33,303 bases of DNA. It comes from Candidatus Gastranaerophilales bacterium (GTDB lineage Bacteria; Cyanobacteriota; Vampirovibrionia; Gastranaerophilales; Gastranaerophilaceae). The first letter of the stretch is position 1. Every line of letters begins with the position of its first letter. The notes under the pieces are model-generated. The model saw nothing but the letters and a program-made list of their open reading frames with translations, searched no databases and was not told the DNA's origin. The stretch is from assembly GCA_944324165.1 (NCBI GenBank), contig CALUVG010000020.1, positions 1 to 33,303 of the forward strand, written 5' to 3'. A program made the translations under genes and the position numbers. This document shows positions 15,001-23,923 of the stretch, piece by piece.

Positions 15001-16107
15001 CTAAATATTAAAAAACTGTTTTACAAGCTGTATTTCTTGTTCTAAAGACATGGCAGGTTCCGCAAGTTTATGTTTAAGTATAAAATCAAAACAGTCTGAA
15101 TATTGTGGAGAAGGGGGAATACCAAGTGCTTTTAAATCGTCTCCGGTTATACTAATTTTGATTTTTGCCAGATCATCAAAATAATGTCGGACAGCTTTTT
15201 CATTATGCAAAATCGCATAAAGCAAAATACTTTCTCGATTTATATTTGTAAATGCTTTATAAATGTCAAAATCTGTTTTCAGATCAATTGAAGGAATATC
15301 CTCCAGAATTTTTTGTTCCGGTTTTGTAAGCGGCAGACGCGATAAATCTTTCACGGTTCCCGCAAAAACAATCCATTGATGTTCAACGGGATAATCCATA
15401 ATGAGTTTTTCTATATTAACTTCCGGCAGTTTTACCTCTTTATCCGTAACCAGTTTATAGATTTTGTCGTTGATAAATCTTTCATACGCCCACTGCAAAC
15501 TTTTTGTCATTTCGCCCCTGCGTTCAAAAGTTTCAACAAGTTCTTTTTTTACTCTGGAATAACTCATATCATAATTTATATTAGCAAGATACTCATCCTG
15601 CAATTTTTTCGTATGTTCATCCGGTTCAAATCCGAAACGCATGGCAAATTTAAGCCCGCGTATAATACGTGTCGGATCATCTATGAAACTTTCGTCATGC
15701 AAAACTCTCAATACACCGTTTTTTAAATCTTCAAGCCCGCCTGCATAATCTACAATTTCGCCAGTAGAAACCGACATGGCAAGTGCATTTATAGTAAAAT
15801 CACGACGTAAAACATCTTCCTGCAATGAAACTCCAATTTTATCAACCTGCGGCAAATGTCCTTTTTTATCATATTTTTCAGTTCTTGTGGAAGCAAAATC
15901 AACTTCTTGTCCGTCAACCAGAACTTTAATCGTGCCAAAATCAGGATTTATCTGCAAAACTTTTCCAAATTGTGCACAGTAATCAATTGCATTACCAACA
16001 TAAGTTATATCAATGTCTATGCTTTGGCGATTAAGCAAAAAATCTCTTACTATACCGCCTATATAATACAATTTATTTGATGTATCCTTTATTTTGATGA
16101 TGTCCAT
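15001..16107 (-). CDS. cca: tRNA nucleotidyltransferase / poly(A) polymerase family (CCA-adding type)
   Basis: 368 aa. Class II nucleotidyltransferase that adds CCA or part of it to tRNA 3' ends. Motifs: YYIGGIVRDFLLNRQSIDIDI (GG-x-VRD, then DxD), FGTIKVLVDG, EDVLRRDFTINALAM, and DDPTRIIRGLKFAMRFGFE. The C-terminal half is divergent, and no HD domain is seen. Whether it adds CC, A or the full CCA cannot be told from the sequence. ATG at 16107 has no Shine-Dalgarno, but a good promoter ends 6 nt before it, so a leaderless mRNA is likely. Divergent from the helicase gene; converges with the 439-aa gene. Confidence 0.92.
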   Translation of the reverse strand: MDIIKIKDTSNKLYYIGGIVRDFLLNRQSIDIDITYVGNAIDYCAQFGKVLQINPDFGTIKVLVDGQEVDFASTRTEKYDKKGHLPQVDKIGVSLQEDVLRRDFTINALAMSVSTGEIVDYAGGLEDLKNGVLRVLHDESFIDDPTRIIRGLKFAMRFGFEPDEHTKKLQDEYLANINYDMSYSRVKKELVETFERRGEMTKSLQWAYERFINDKIYKLVTDKEVKLPEVNIEKLIMDYPVEHQWIVFAGTVKDLSRLPLTKPEQKILEDIPSIDLKTDFDIYKAFTNINRESILLYAILHNEKAVRHYFDDLAKIKISITGDDLKALGIPPSPQYSDCFDFILKHKLAEPAMSLEQEIQLVKQFFNI

Positions 16108-16113
16108 GTGCTA

Positions 16114-16142
16114 ATATTAGCGTAAAATATTCATATTAACAA
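16114..16142 (-). promoter_or_regulatory. Predicted leaderless promoter of cca
   Basis: On the minus strand: TTGTTA at 16142-16137, 17-bp spacer, TAATAT at 16119-16114, then TAGCAC and the ATG. The -10 is embedded in a perfect 12-bp palindrome GCTAATATTAGC (16110-16121), which could also be read as an operator. Confidence 0.65.
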
Positions 16143-16167
16143 GTTTATAAAGGAGAACTATACACTT

Positions 16168-19100
16168 ATGCTTCAAGAGGCAGGAAAAGCGATTAATTCA
16201 GCATTTAATAACAGTTTTATAAAAAAATTAAGCCAGTATCTTCATGACTGTGTACGTGAAGAAGTAAAAAGTTCAACATTTCGCAACCTTAAAGGCGATA
16301 AGGATAATAAATGGATTTTCTTGCCGGGTGAAGAACAGCTTTTTACCAATTTTCAGGAATATATTGCTCTTGACGGCAGTAATCCTAAGCTTACCGAATT
16401 GATGATTCAAAGTGAGCTTGGACAAAAAGATAAATATTTGATTTATGGTTATCTTTTCCTTGTCGGCAAAAGTTCAAAGACAAAAAAACAAAATGAATTT
16501 TTAACTCCATTATTATACATGCCCTGCAAACTTGAACGTAACGGCGTAAATATAAATTGTATTCCGCTTGATGAAGTTTTGTCCTTGAATACCGGAGCTC
16601 TGGCAGGGCTTATGCGCAAAAATGACGATGAAGATGAAGTCGATTTATTGCTTGAGGGGATTCTTGATGTTGTTCCTGATTTGCCTATTACAGATGAAAA
16701 ATTGAGTATATTTCTCACAACATTGAAATCTATTGTTCCTGAAATTGAAATAAGTACAAATAAAGCTGATTATCAGGAAGAAGACAACATTTCCAAGACG
16801 ACAAAAGATTTTTATAAAGAAAAAATAGATGGTGAAAATCTTGAAGACGTTATAGAAGAGGAAGAAAATTCCCAAAAACAGGCTATGAAACTTGAAAAAG
16901 TTTCTGTAACATATCAAAGTGCGATTATCTTAACAAAACGTCCTTCTGTGACAGCCGGTGTTCTACATGAACTGACACAAATTGCAGAAAAACCAAGCGG
17001 TGTGTATCGCGAAACCGCATTAAATATAATTAACGAAGAATATGCGCAATCAAAAGAAAAGTCAGTACCTGTTCAGGATTTGAAAAAGATAACGGATTTT
17101 TATCCGATAACCCCGCTTTCATTGAGCGACAGCCAGCTGCAGGTAATAAAAAACATTGATAATACTAAATTTATAGCTGTACAGGGACCGCCGGGAACGG
17201 GTAAATCTCAAACTATAGTCAATCTTGTATCACATCTTGTCGCAAATGGAAAAACTGTACTTGTTGCTTCCCGTATGGACAAAGCCGTTGATGTTGTTGC
17301 TGAAAGATTGAATGATTTAGGGGCAAAGCACATGGCACTCCGTGCCGGACGTCTGAATTATCAACGACAGCTCAGTAATGACTTAAATAATCTTATTGCA
17401 AATAATGAAGACCTTGATAGTGATGCGGAAAATATCCTTCTGGTCGATACAAAAGATATGAAAGATCATCTGGATTTGCTAAAAGATTATGAAAACAAAT
17501 GCGAAAAAATAATCAAACTTGAACAAGACTGGCATGATCTGGATTTAGAAGTTATTGATGCCGAAAAATCAACGGGCAAAATACAGTTTATTCAATTCCC
17601 TCTTAATCGCGTTGAAATTGAAAGCATTTCACTAATTCTGAAAACACTTAAAAAGAATATGGAAAAATCAGGATTTTTTGCAAATATTGCTAATTTTGCA
17701 AGCCATAACCAATTGAAGAAAATCCTTAAGTTAAAAGATTTTGATGTAAATTTTGAAAATCTTAACAGGCTGCAAACAGAACTTGAATTTGCAGAGATGA
17801 ACTACCGTTTGCAAAAAATAGAATCTGATATTCAAAAAACAGGAAATCTGCATATACTTACGGAACAAATCCGACAGATGAAAAAGAAACAGGGTACTCT
17901 GGCAAAAAATATATTGAAAAATAAACGCAGAGAAGCATTGAAAGCACTTCTTCGCGATGAAAACAAACGCCGCCGCCTGAAAGTTCATGCAAAATCACTT
18001 GTGACTTCACGTAAAAGACTGCAGACAAATATTTTGGAAGAAGAAGATTTTAAACCGCTTTTGGAGGCTTTTCCATGCTGGTGTGTAACTACTTACGCAG
18101 TTTCTGATTCTCTGCCTTTAAAGCCTGGAATGTTTGATGTTGCTATCATTGACGAGGCTTCTCAATGTGATATTGCAAGCTGTTTCCCGATACTTTTCCG
18201 CGCAAAACGAGCCGTAATTGTAGGTGATGACAAACAGCTGCCGCATCTATCTTTCCTTGAAAAAGCAAAAGAACAATCTTTCCTCAGTCAGTATGGAATT
18301 CCCGATAAATATCAACTGATGTGGCGTTTTAGAACAAATTCAATGTTTGATCTGGCTGATTACTATTCTATGAATAGTGTAATGCTGGATGAACATTTCA
18401 GAAGCCTTCCGCCAATTATTAATTTTTCAAACCATGAATTTTATAACGACAGAATTCGGGTAATGAGAAAAGACAAACCTGATGAAAAAGTGCTGGAACT
18501 TGTAGAAGTTACTGACGGCAAAGTCGATTTTGATGCGACAAGAAACATGCCGGAAATTGAGGCATTAGTCAAAAGACTTTATGAAATAGTTGTTGAGGAT
18601 GAACGTCAAAATCCAGATAATCCTGTGTCAATAGGAATAATTTCACCATTCAGAGCACAGGTAGAACAGTTAAAAGTATCTGTATCAAAAGTATTGTCAG
18701 ATCATATGATTAGAAAACATCAGATAGAAATAGGTACAGCACATACTTTTCAGGGGGATGAACGCGATATAATACTTATTTCATGGGCTGTTGCTGACAA
18801 TAGTTTTACACAGAGCCTTATATTTCTTCAAAAATCTAATCTGTTTAATGTGGCGATTACACGAGGACGTAATAAAGTCATAAACTTCATTTCACGCAAT
18901 CCGCGCGAACTGCCGGAAGGACATTTCAGAAACTATATTTCATATATTCAAGAATACCGGAATAAACAACAGGTAAGCCTATCCGGAGAAATAGACGAAA
19001 ATATCTACAAAAATACTCTGGAACGTGAAATAGCGGCTCAAATCCGCGAACTCGGGCATGAAGTACGCGCAGGAGTTGAAATTGCAGGACTAAGTGCTGA

Positions 19101-19287
19101 TTTACTTGTAGATGAAAAATTTATCATTGAAGTTGACGGAGTAGAAGATAATAAAAAACTCTATCATATGACAAATATGAAAAAACAGGCAATTTTAGAG
19201 CGTAGCGGTTATATGGTTAAACGTATAACCTTCCGCGAATGGCAATACTCTCCTAAAGTATGTCTTGACAGGGTATTAATAGACTAA
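16168..19287 (+). CDS. SF1 DNA/RNA helicase (UPF1/Dna2-like) with C-terminal DUF559-type nuclease domain
   Basis: 1039 aa. Helicase motifs in order: GPPGTGKS at 340-347 (Walker A), IIDEASQCD with D662-E663 (motif II), VGDDKQLPH at 685-693 (motif III), EHFRSLPPIINF (IV), IGIISPFRAQVEQ, GTAHTFQGDERDIILIS (V) and NVAITRGRNKV (VI). A coiled-coil insertion of about 170 residues separates motifs I and II. The last 85 residues look like a PD-(D/E)XK fold of DUF559 type: ADLLVDEKFIIEVDG with D978, E988 and D990. The N-terminal 330 residues are unassigned. AGGAG is 12 nt before ATG 16168. Role in repair or defence is inference; no partner genes are adjacent. Confidence 0.9.
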   Translation: MLQEAGKAINSAFNNSFIKKLSQYLHDCVREEVKSSTFRNLKGDKDNKWIFLPGEEQLFTNFQEYIALDGSNPKLTELMIQSELGQKDKYLIYGYLFLVGKSSKTKKQNEFLTPLLYMPCKLERNGVNINCIPLDEVLSLNTGALAGLMRKNDDEDEVDLLLEGILDVVPDLPITDEKLSIFLTTLKSIVPEIEISTNKADYQEEDNISKTTKDFYKEKIDGENLEDVIEEEENSQKQAMKLEKVSVTYQSAIILTKRPSVTAGVLHELTQIAEKPSGVYRETALNIINEEYAQSKEKSVPVQDLKKITDFYPITPLSLSDSQLQVIKNIDNTKFIAVQGPPGTGKSQTIVNLVSHLVANGKTVLVASRMDKAVDVVAERLNDLGAKHMALRAGRLNYQRQLSNDLNNLIANNEDLDSDAENILLVDTKDMKDHLDLLKDYENKCEKIIKLEQDWHDLDLEVIDAEKSTGKIQFIQFPLNRVEIESISLILKTLKKNMEKSGFFANIANFASHNQLKKILKLKDFDVNFENLNRLQTELEFAEMNYRLQKIESDIQKTGNLHILTEQIRQMKKKQGTLAKNILKNKRREALKALLRDENKRRRLKVHAKSLVTSRKRLQTNILEEEDFKPLLEAFPCWCVTTYAVSDSLPLKPGMFDVAIIDEASQCDIASCFPILFRAKRAVIVGDDKQLPHLSFLEKAKEQSFLSQYGIPDKYQLMWRFRTNSMFDLADYYSMNSVMLDEHFRSLPPIINFSNHEFYNDRIRVMRKDKPDEKVLELVEVTDGKVDFDATRNMPEIEALVKRLYEIVVEDERQNPDNPVSIGIISPFRAQVEQLKVSVSKVLSDHMIRKHQIEIGTAHTFQGDERDIILISWAVADNSFTQSLIFLQKSNLFNVAITRGRNKVINFISRNPRELPEGHFRNYISYIQEYRNKQQVSLSGEIDENIYKNTLEREIAAQIRELGHEVRAGVEIAGLSADLLVDEKFIIEVDGVEDNKKLYHMTNMKKQAILERSGYMVKRITFREWQYSPKVCLDRVLID

Positions 19288-19319
19288 TTAGTTGACCTGA
19301 AGATAATTTATAAGAGTAC

Positions 19320-19348
19320 TTGTCATAAATTTTTATACCTGTTATTAT
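19320..19348 (+). promoter_or_regulatory. Predicted leaderless promoter of the SulP gene
   Basis: TTGTCA at 19320-19325, 17-bp spacer, TATTAT at 19343-19348, then 7 nt to ATG 19356. No Shine-Dalgarno lies between, so transcription would start at or next to the start codon. Confidence 0.65.
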
Positions 19349-19355
19349 TTATTCT

Positions 19356-20879
19356 ATGATGAATTTATTAAGTGCAGTTACATTAAAAAAAGATTTCTTC
19401 GCATCAATAATTGTTTTTTTGATAGCAATGCCCCTTGCTATTGGTATTTCGATAGCATGCGGTCTGCCGATTTATAGCGGTTTAATAGCTGCAGTAATAG
19501 GTGGTATTGTTGTTGGAGCGTTTTCAGGTAATTCACTTCAGGTATCAGGACCTGCGGCAGGACTTATACTAATTATTGTTGATATAATTGCTAATCAGGG
19601 AATTGATAAATTATTTCTTATAATATTTGTTGTTGGATTGATGCAAATTGTATTCGGATTATTTTCGCTTGGCAAATGGTTCAGGGCAATTTCACCGGCA
19701 ATAATTCAAGGCATGCTTGCGGGGATTGGTATTTCAATTTTTCTTTCGCAATTTCATATAATGCTTGACAGTAAGCCGCAAAATTCTTTTCTTGCCAATA
19801 TAATGGATTTGTTTACAGTTATATATAATTCTGTTTTGCCATTTGACGGTTCACAGCATCATCATGCCGCATTTATAGGTATTTTGACTATCGGAATAAT
19901 TATTTTATGGAACAATATACCTAATAAAAAATTTAAACTTATTCCAGCAGCACTTGTTGCTGTCGTTGCAGCATCCATAATGGCTGCATACTGGCACGTA
20001 GATATAACTTATATTACACTCGGACACAATTTCTGGTCAGATGTTAAATTAATGAATATATCTGACTTTAAGTATATTTTTGATGCCAAAATACTTTTCA
20101 GTGCTTTGATCATAACCTTTATTGCAAGCGCAGAAACACTTTTAACTTCTAATGCTATTGATAAGATGTGTGAACGTTCCAAAACAGATTATAATAAAGA
20201 GATTATTGCACAGGGGATAGGAAATTCTTTATCCGGTCTGGTCGGCGGTCTACCGCTTACTGGTGTAATTGTCAGAAGTGCGGCAAATATAAATGCTGAA
20301 GCGCAAACACGCTTATCAACAATTTTACATGGATTTTGGATTGTTTTGTTTGTTTCCTTTTTCCCGCAGATTTTAAATTGTATACCGCAGGCTGCTCTTG
20401 CCGCAATACTTGTTTATACAGGCTTTAAACTTGTTGATATTGGAGCCGCTAAAAATCTTTATCAGTTAAGTAAAGGCGAATTCATTATTTATATGATTAC
20501 ACTTGTCGCCATACTTTTTACAAACTTATTTGAAGGTATTCTAATAGGCTTTGGTGCAGCACTTGCAAAGAGTGTATTCAAAATGTTAAAAGTTAATATT
20601 CATGTTGAAGATGACGGAGAAAAAACAATTGTAAAACTATCTGGTAATATTATCTTTTTACAATTGCCGCAATTAATTGAAGTCTTTGAAAATCTGCCTG
20701 AAGATAAGGATATATATGTTTGTGCTGACAGACTGCATTTTATAGACCATGCCTGTGCAGATTTTATTAAAGACTGGCAGGACGCTCAGGGTATAAAAGA
20801 TTATAATGTTGAAGTTGACTGGGCAAAAATAAGCAGAACTTATCCTAATTTTAAATGGAAAGAATTTCACAAGGATTAA
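19356..20879 (+). CDS. SulP family anion transporter
   Basis: 507 aa. Multi-pass inner-membrane protein; the SulP fold is shown by KKDFFASIIVFLIAMPLAIG with a following short helix, LQVSGPAAGLILII near 66-79, the AISPAIIQGMLAGIG segment, and NSLSGLVGGLPLTGVIVRSAANI near 290-312. About 12 hydrophobic segments are visible up to residue 405. Residues about 420-505 are a STAS domain (IVKLSGNIIFLQLPQLIEVF ... DRLHFIDHACADFI). SulP proteins carry sulfate, bicarbonate or other anions; the substrate cannot be assigned here, although cyanobacterial bicarbonate carriers such as BicA belong to this family. Two adjacent ATGs (19356, 19359) both suit a leaderless start. Confidence 0.93.
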   Translation: MMNLLSAVTLKKDFFASIIVFLIAMPLAIGISIACGLPIYSGLIAAVIGGIVVGAFSGNSLQVSGPAAGLILIIVDIIANQGIDKLFLIIFVVGLMQIVFGLFSLGKWFRAISPAIIQGMLAGIGISIFLSQFHIMLDSKPQNSFLANIMDLFTVIYNSVLPFDGSQHHHAAFIGILTIGIIILWNNIPNKKFKLIPAALVAVVAASIMAAYWHVDITYITLGHNFWSDVKLMNISDFKYIFDAKILFSALIITFIASAETLLTSNAIDKMCERSKTDYNKEIIAQGIGNSLSGLVGGLPLTGVIVRSAANINAEAQTRLSTILHGFWIVLFVSFFPQILNCIPQAALAAILVYTGFKLVDIGAAKNLYQLSKGEFIIYMITLVAILFTNLFEGILIGFGAALAKSVFKMLKVNIHVEDDGEKTIVKLSGNIIFLQLPQLIEVFENLPEDKDIYVCADRLHFIDHACADFIKDWQDAQGIKDYNVEVDWAKISRTYPNFKWKEFHKD

Positions 20880-20907
20880 TGTTAAAGCTGCTGATTTTTT
20901 GATAAAA

Positions 20908-22263
20908 CTATTTCATTTCAATTAGTTTGTATTTACGAACGCCAACTCCAAGATCAGCCGCAGCTTCGACTGTGTGAATACCGTGTTTTTCTTCCATTCG
21001 TTTTATTAATGAAGCTTTGCCCGGATCGTCAGAGTTATAAATCAAATCCACGCAAGCCTGATCTAATGCAACCGGATCTGTTGAAGAAAGTATTCCGATA
21101 TCTGCAATTTCAGGCTCTGCCGGATGATTATTGCAATCACAATCAATGGACATTCTCTTCATTACATTTATAAAAGTTATATTATCTTTCATATAATCCA
21201 TAACAGATTTGTCGGCATCAGCCATTGATTCTAAAAATTTATCCTGTTCGCAAGTCCAGATATCTTCCGGATGTCCTGCCCCATGGATATAAGCTTTGCC
21301 ATATGCAGATGCAACCCCTATTGACAAATTTTTTAACGCTCCGCCAAATCCGCCCATTTGATGCCCCTTAAAATGTGAAAGCACAAGCATAGAATTATAG
21401 TTTTCCAGATGTGAGCCTACATAATTAACTTTTATTTGTTTACCGTTTTGAACAGGCAATGCTATTTGCCCTTCTGAATCCATTATGTCAACTTTCGCAA
21501 TATCAGTAAATCCATGTTCTTTCATTACGGTCTCATGCTCGGAGGTTGTCATTCTTCGTCCTTCATAAGCGGTATTACACTCTACGATAGTACCTTTTAC
21601 ATAATCTACCAGAGGTTTTATAAACTCGGGCTGTAAAAAATTATGTCCGCCCGGTTCTCCGGAATGGAGCTTAACAGCAACATTCCCTTTAAGAATTCTG
21701 CCTGTTGTTTTATAAATTTCAACAAGTGAGTCCGGCGTCAATTTATCAGTAAAATATATTATTGCTGTATCCGGATGCATTTTTTTATAGATTAATCCAT
21801 AAGCCTGTGTTGCATTAAGTGCATTTTTTGTCAGCTCTTCAAAAGGACATAACCCCGTATTATCTTTATTTTTAATCTCATTAACAAGATGTTTATATTC
21901 ATATTTAATATTATTTTTCTTAAGTATTTCTACAGCCGGTTTTGACATTGTGTCAGCGTAAACATAGTCCGCATCTCCGTAAACATAAAGATATGCTGCT
22001 GCACGTCCTATTGTTTTGTCAAAAATATATGTATCATCAAAATTATCCTCTTCCAAATACATCAATAATGGATCCAAATTATGTTCTGTATATGTTTTTA
22101 TTTCGTTATCCTTATAAACAACAAGCGATGCCGTATTTAATTTTTCTATCAGCATAGCTTTTGTCTCTTTTGTAATTCCTTCTTCTTTGCTATAAGCAGG
22201 TAACACTATAAATGGGACAAGCAAAATAAGAAATAATAAACATATTTTTATAATATTTTTCAT
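20908..22263 (-). CDS. Exported DUF1893-DUF362 fusion protein
   Basis: 451 aa from ATG 22263, with AAAGGA about 8 nt upstream (a TTG two codons earlier is less likely). A signal peptide covers residues 1-25 (KNIIKICLLFLILLVPFIVLPAYS). Residues about 38-150 match DUF1893: SLVVYKDNEIKTYTE, TIGRAAAYLYVYG, VYADTMSKPAVEIL and NKDNTGLCPFE. Residues about 160-440 match DUF362: NVAVKLHSGEPGG, VLSHFKGHQMGGFGGALKNLSIG, a DCDCNNHP cysteine cluster and DIGILSSTDPVALDQACVDLI. DUF362 proteins are thought to carry Fe-S centres; the fused DUF1893 is of unknown role. A periplasmic location follows from the signal peptide. Converges with the SulP gene. Confidence 0.88.
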   Translation of the reverse strand: MKNIIKICLLFLILLVPFIVLPAYSKEEGITKETKAMLIEKLNTASLVVYKDNEIKTYTEHNLDPLLMYLEEDNFDDTYIFDKTIGRAAAYLYVYGDADYVYADTMSKPAVEILKKNNIKYEYKHLVNEIKNKDNTGLCPFEELTKNALNATQAYGLIYKKMHPDTAIIYFTDKLTPDSLVEIYKTTGRILKGNVAVKLHSGEPGGHNFLQPEFIKPLVDYVKGTIVECNTAYEGRRMTTSEHETVMKEHGFTDIAKVDIMDSEGQIALPVQNGKQIKVNYVGSHLENYNSMLVLSHFKGHQMGGFGGALKNLSIGVASAYGKAYIHGAGHPEDIWTCEQDKFLESMADADKSVMDYMKDNITFINVMKRMSIDCDCNNHPAEPEIADIGILSSTDPVALDQACVDLIYNSDDPGKASLIKRMEEKHGIHTVEAAADLGVGVRKYKLIEMK

Positions 22264-22509
22264 AATCAAATCCTTTTGTTAATTCTATATTTAAATTCTA
22301 GTTTTCAAAAAAACTTTTGTCAAAGAATACATAAATTGCAAAATTTAAATCAACAATATTTATTCGGTGATTATTCACTGATTTTTACAGTAACTCAGAA
22401 AAGTAAACCATTTAATGGATCTGGAATTGAAAATATTTTTGTATACTGTTAAAAAATGATAAATATCGGGAATAAGTATAAAGTAATGAATATTTAGGAG
22501 CATTGAGGA

Positions 22510-23880
22510 ATGAAGTTCACATACTTGTGGTTGTACTTTGTAGCTATAATTGCGTCTTTAGGCGGTTTACTGTCAGGATACGATACAGGTGTAATTTCAG
22601 GGGCTTTGTTATTTATAAATGAAACCTGGGATTTGACAGATTATATGCAGGGAATTCTTGTAAGTTCCGTGTTGATAGGGGCAGTAATCGGTGCTGCTAC
22701 AAATGGAATTCTTGCCGATATATTCGGACGTAAAAAGATAATTATGGTTACTGCAATTATCTTTATTGTCGGGTCAATATTATGTGCACTAGCCCCAAAC
22801 ATTGTTGTGCTTATAATTTCAAGAATACTTGTCGGATTGGCTGTTGGTATTGTTAATTTTGTTGTACCGCTTTATTTATCCGAAGTATCTCCCAAACAAA
22901 TGCGCGGTACACTTGTTTCACTTTACCAGTGGGCAATTACAGCCGGTATATTATTTTCCTATTTGATAAACAGTGCATTTGCACAGGCTGTCTTTAACTG
23001 GCGATGGATGCTTTTTGCAGGTGTTTTTCCGGGAACAATTTTACTTATAGGAATGACATTCCTTGGAGATACTCCGCGCTGGCTTTTGAGTAAAAATCGT
23101 GAAGAGGAAGCCAGAAAAGTTTTGCAAAAAATTGAACCCGATGTTGATCCGGATGAAGAAGTCAATCATATAAAAAATACTTTAAATCAGGAAACAGATG
23201 AAGGACAATCAAAAAAAATTCAACTGAAGAAATGGATGCTTATGCCTGCAATTGTTGGGCTTGGCATTATGTTTGCACAGATTTGTACAGGTATTAACAC
23301 TATCATTTATTATGCTCCTACAATATTTAAAATTGCAGGATTTGACAGCAACCTTAATGCAATTTATGCAACCACGGGAATTGGTGTTGTAAACTTCCTT
23401 ATGACTATTGTTGCAATATATTTTACTGATAGGCTTGGAAGAAAACCGCTTTTATACATTGGCTTGACAGGTGTTATGCTGAGCTTATTGAGTTTAGGCT
23501 GCGCATTCCAATTTGCAGATATTTTAGGAGCAAATCTTAAATGGGTTGCTGTTGGCAGTCTTGTAACTTATATAATATGTTTTGCAATGAGTTTGGGACC
23601 TGTCGGCTGGATTATTGTATCAGAAGTTTTTCCACTCAAAATCAGAGGCTGGGCAATGAGTATGTGTACGGTTGCAAACTTTGCCTTTAATTTCTTTGTT
23701 GTTTCAAGTTTTCCTATAATGATAAACAGAGTGGGCGGTGCCATTACATTCTGGATGTTTGCGGCTGTCTCATTCTTATGTATATTATTTGTATACGTCT
23801 TTGTACCGGAGACAAAAGGTATTTCTCTGGAACAAATAGAATCGAATTGGATAAAAGGGGTAAAACCGCGAGATTTTTAG
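22510..23880 (+). CDS. MFS sugar porter (XylE/AraE/GLUT-like)
   Basis: 456 aa with 12 expected membrane helices. Sugar-porter signatures: GGLLSGYDTGVISGAL in helix 1, ADIFGRKK in loop 2-3, VPLYLSEVSPKQMRGTL after helix 4, GINTIIYYAPTIF in helix 7, DRLGRKPLL in loop 8-9, and the final PETKGISLEQIE. Probably a proton symporter for a hexose or pentose; the exact sugar cannot be read. GGAG and GAGG sit before ATG 22510. It has its own terminator and no sugar-metabolism genes beside it. Confidence 0.94.
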   Translation: MKFTYLWLYFVAIIASLGGLLSGYDTGVISGALLFINETWDLTDYMQGILVSSVLIGAVIGAATNGILADIFGRKKIIMVTAIIFIVGSILCALAPNIVVLIISRILVGLAVGIVNFVVPLYLSEVSPKQMRGTLVSLYQWAITAGILFSYLINSAFAQAVFNWRWMLFAGVFPGTILLIGMTFLGDTPRWLLSKNREEEARKVLQKIEPDVDPDEEVNHIKNTLNQETDEGQSKKIQLKKWMLMPAIVGLGIMFAQICTGINTIIYYAPTIFKIAGFDSNLNAIYATTGIGVVNFLMTIVAIYFTDRLGRKPLLYIGLTGVMLSLLSLGCAFQFADILGANLKWVAVGSLVTYIICFAMSLGPVGWIIVSEVFPLKIRGWAMSMCTVANFAFNFFVVSSFPIMINRVGGAITFWMFAAVSFLCILFVYVFVPETKGISLEQIESNWIKGVKPRDF

Positions 23881-23887
23881 ACCAGAT

Positions 23888-23914
23888 GGGAGTCATTTGA
23901 CTCCCTTTTATTTT
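23888..23914 (+). terminator. Terminator after the sugar porter
   Basis: 7-8 bp stem GGGAGTC / GACTCCC with a tight ATTT loop, followed by TTTTATTTT. Confidence 0.85.
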
Positions 23915-23923
23915 AGTATATTT

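Noticed and set aside
15376-16080. Several plus-strand frames opposite cca
   Set aside because: Shadows of the minus-strand tRNA nucleotidyltransferase, which has all its motifs.
16110-16121. 12-bp palindrome GCTAATATTAGC as a regulator site
   Set aside because: It coincides with a good -10 box; with no second copy in the window, a separate operator role is not supported.
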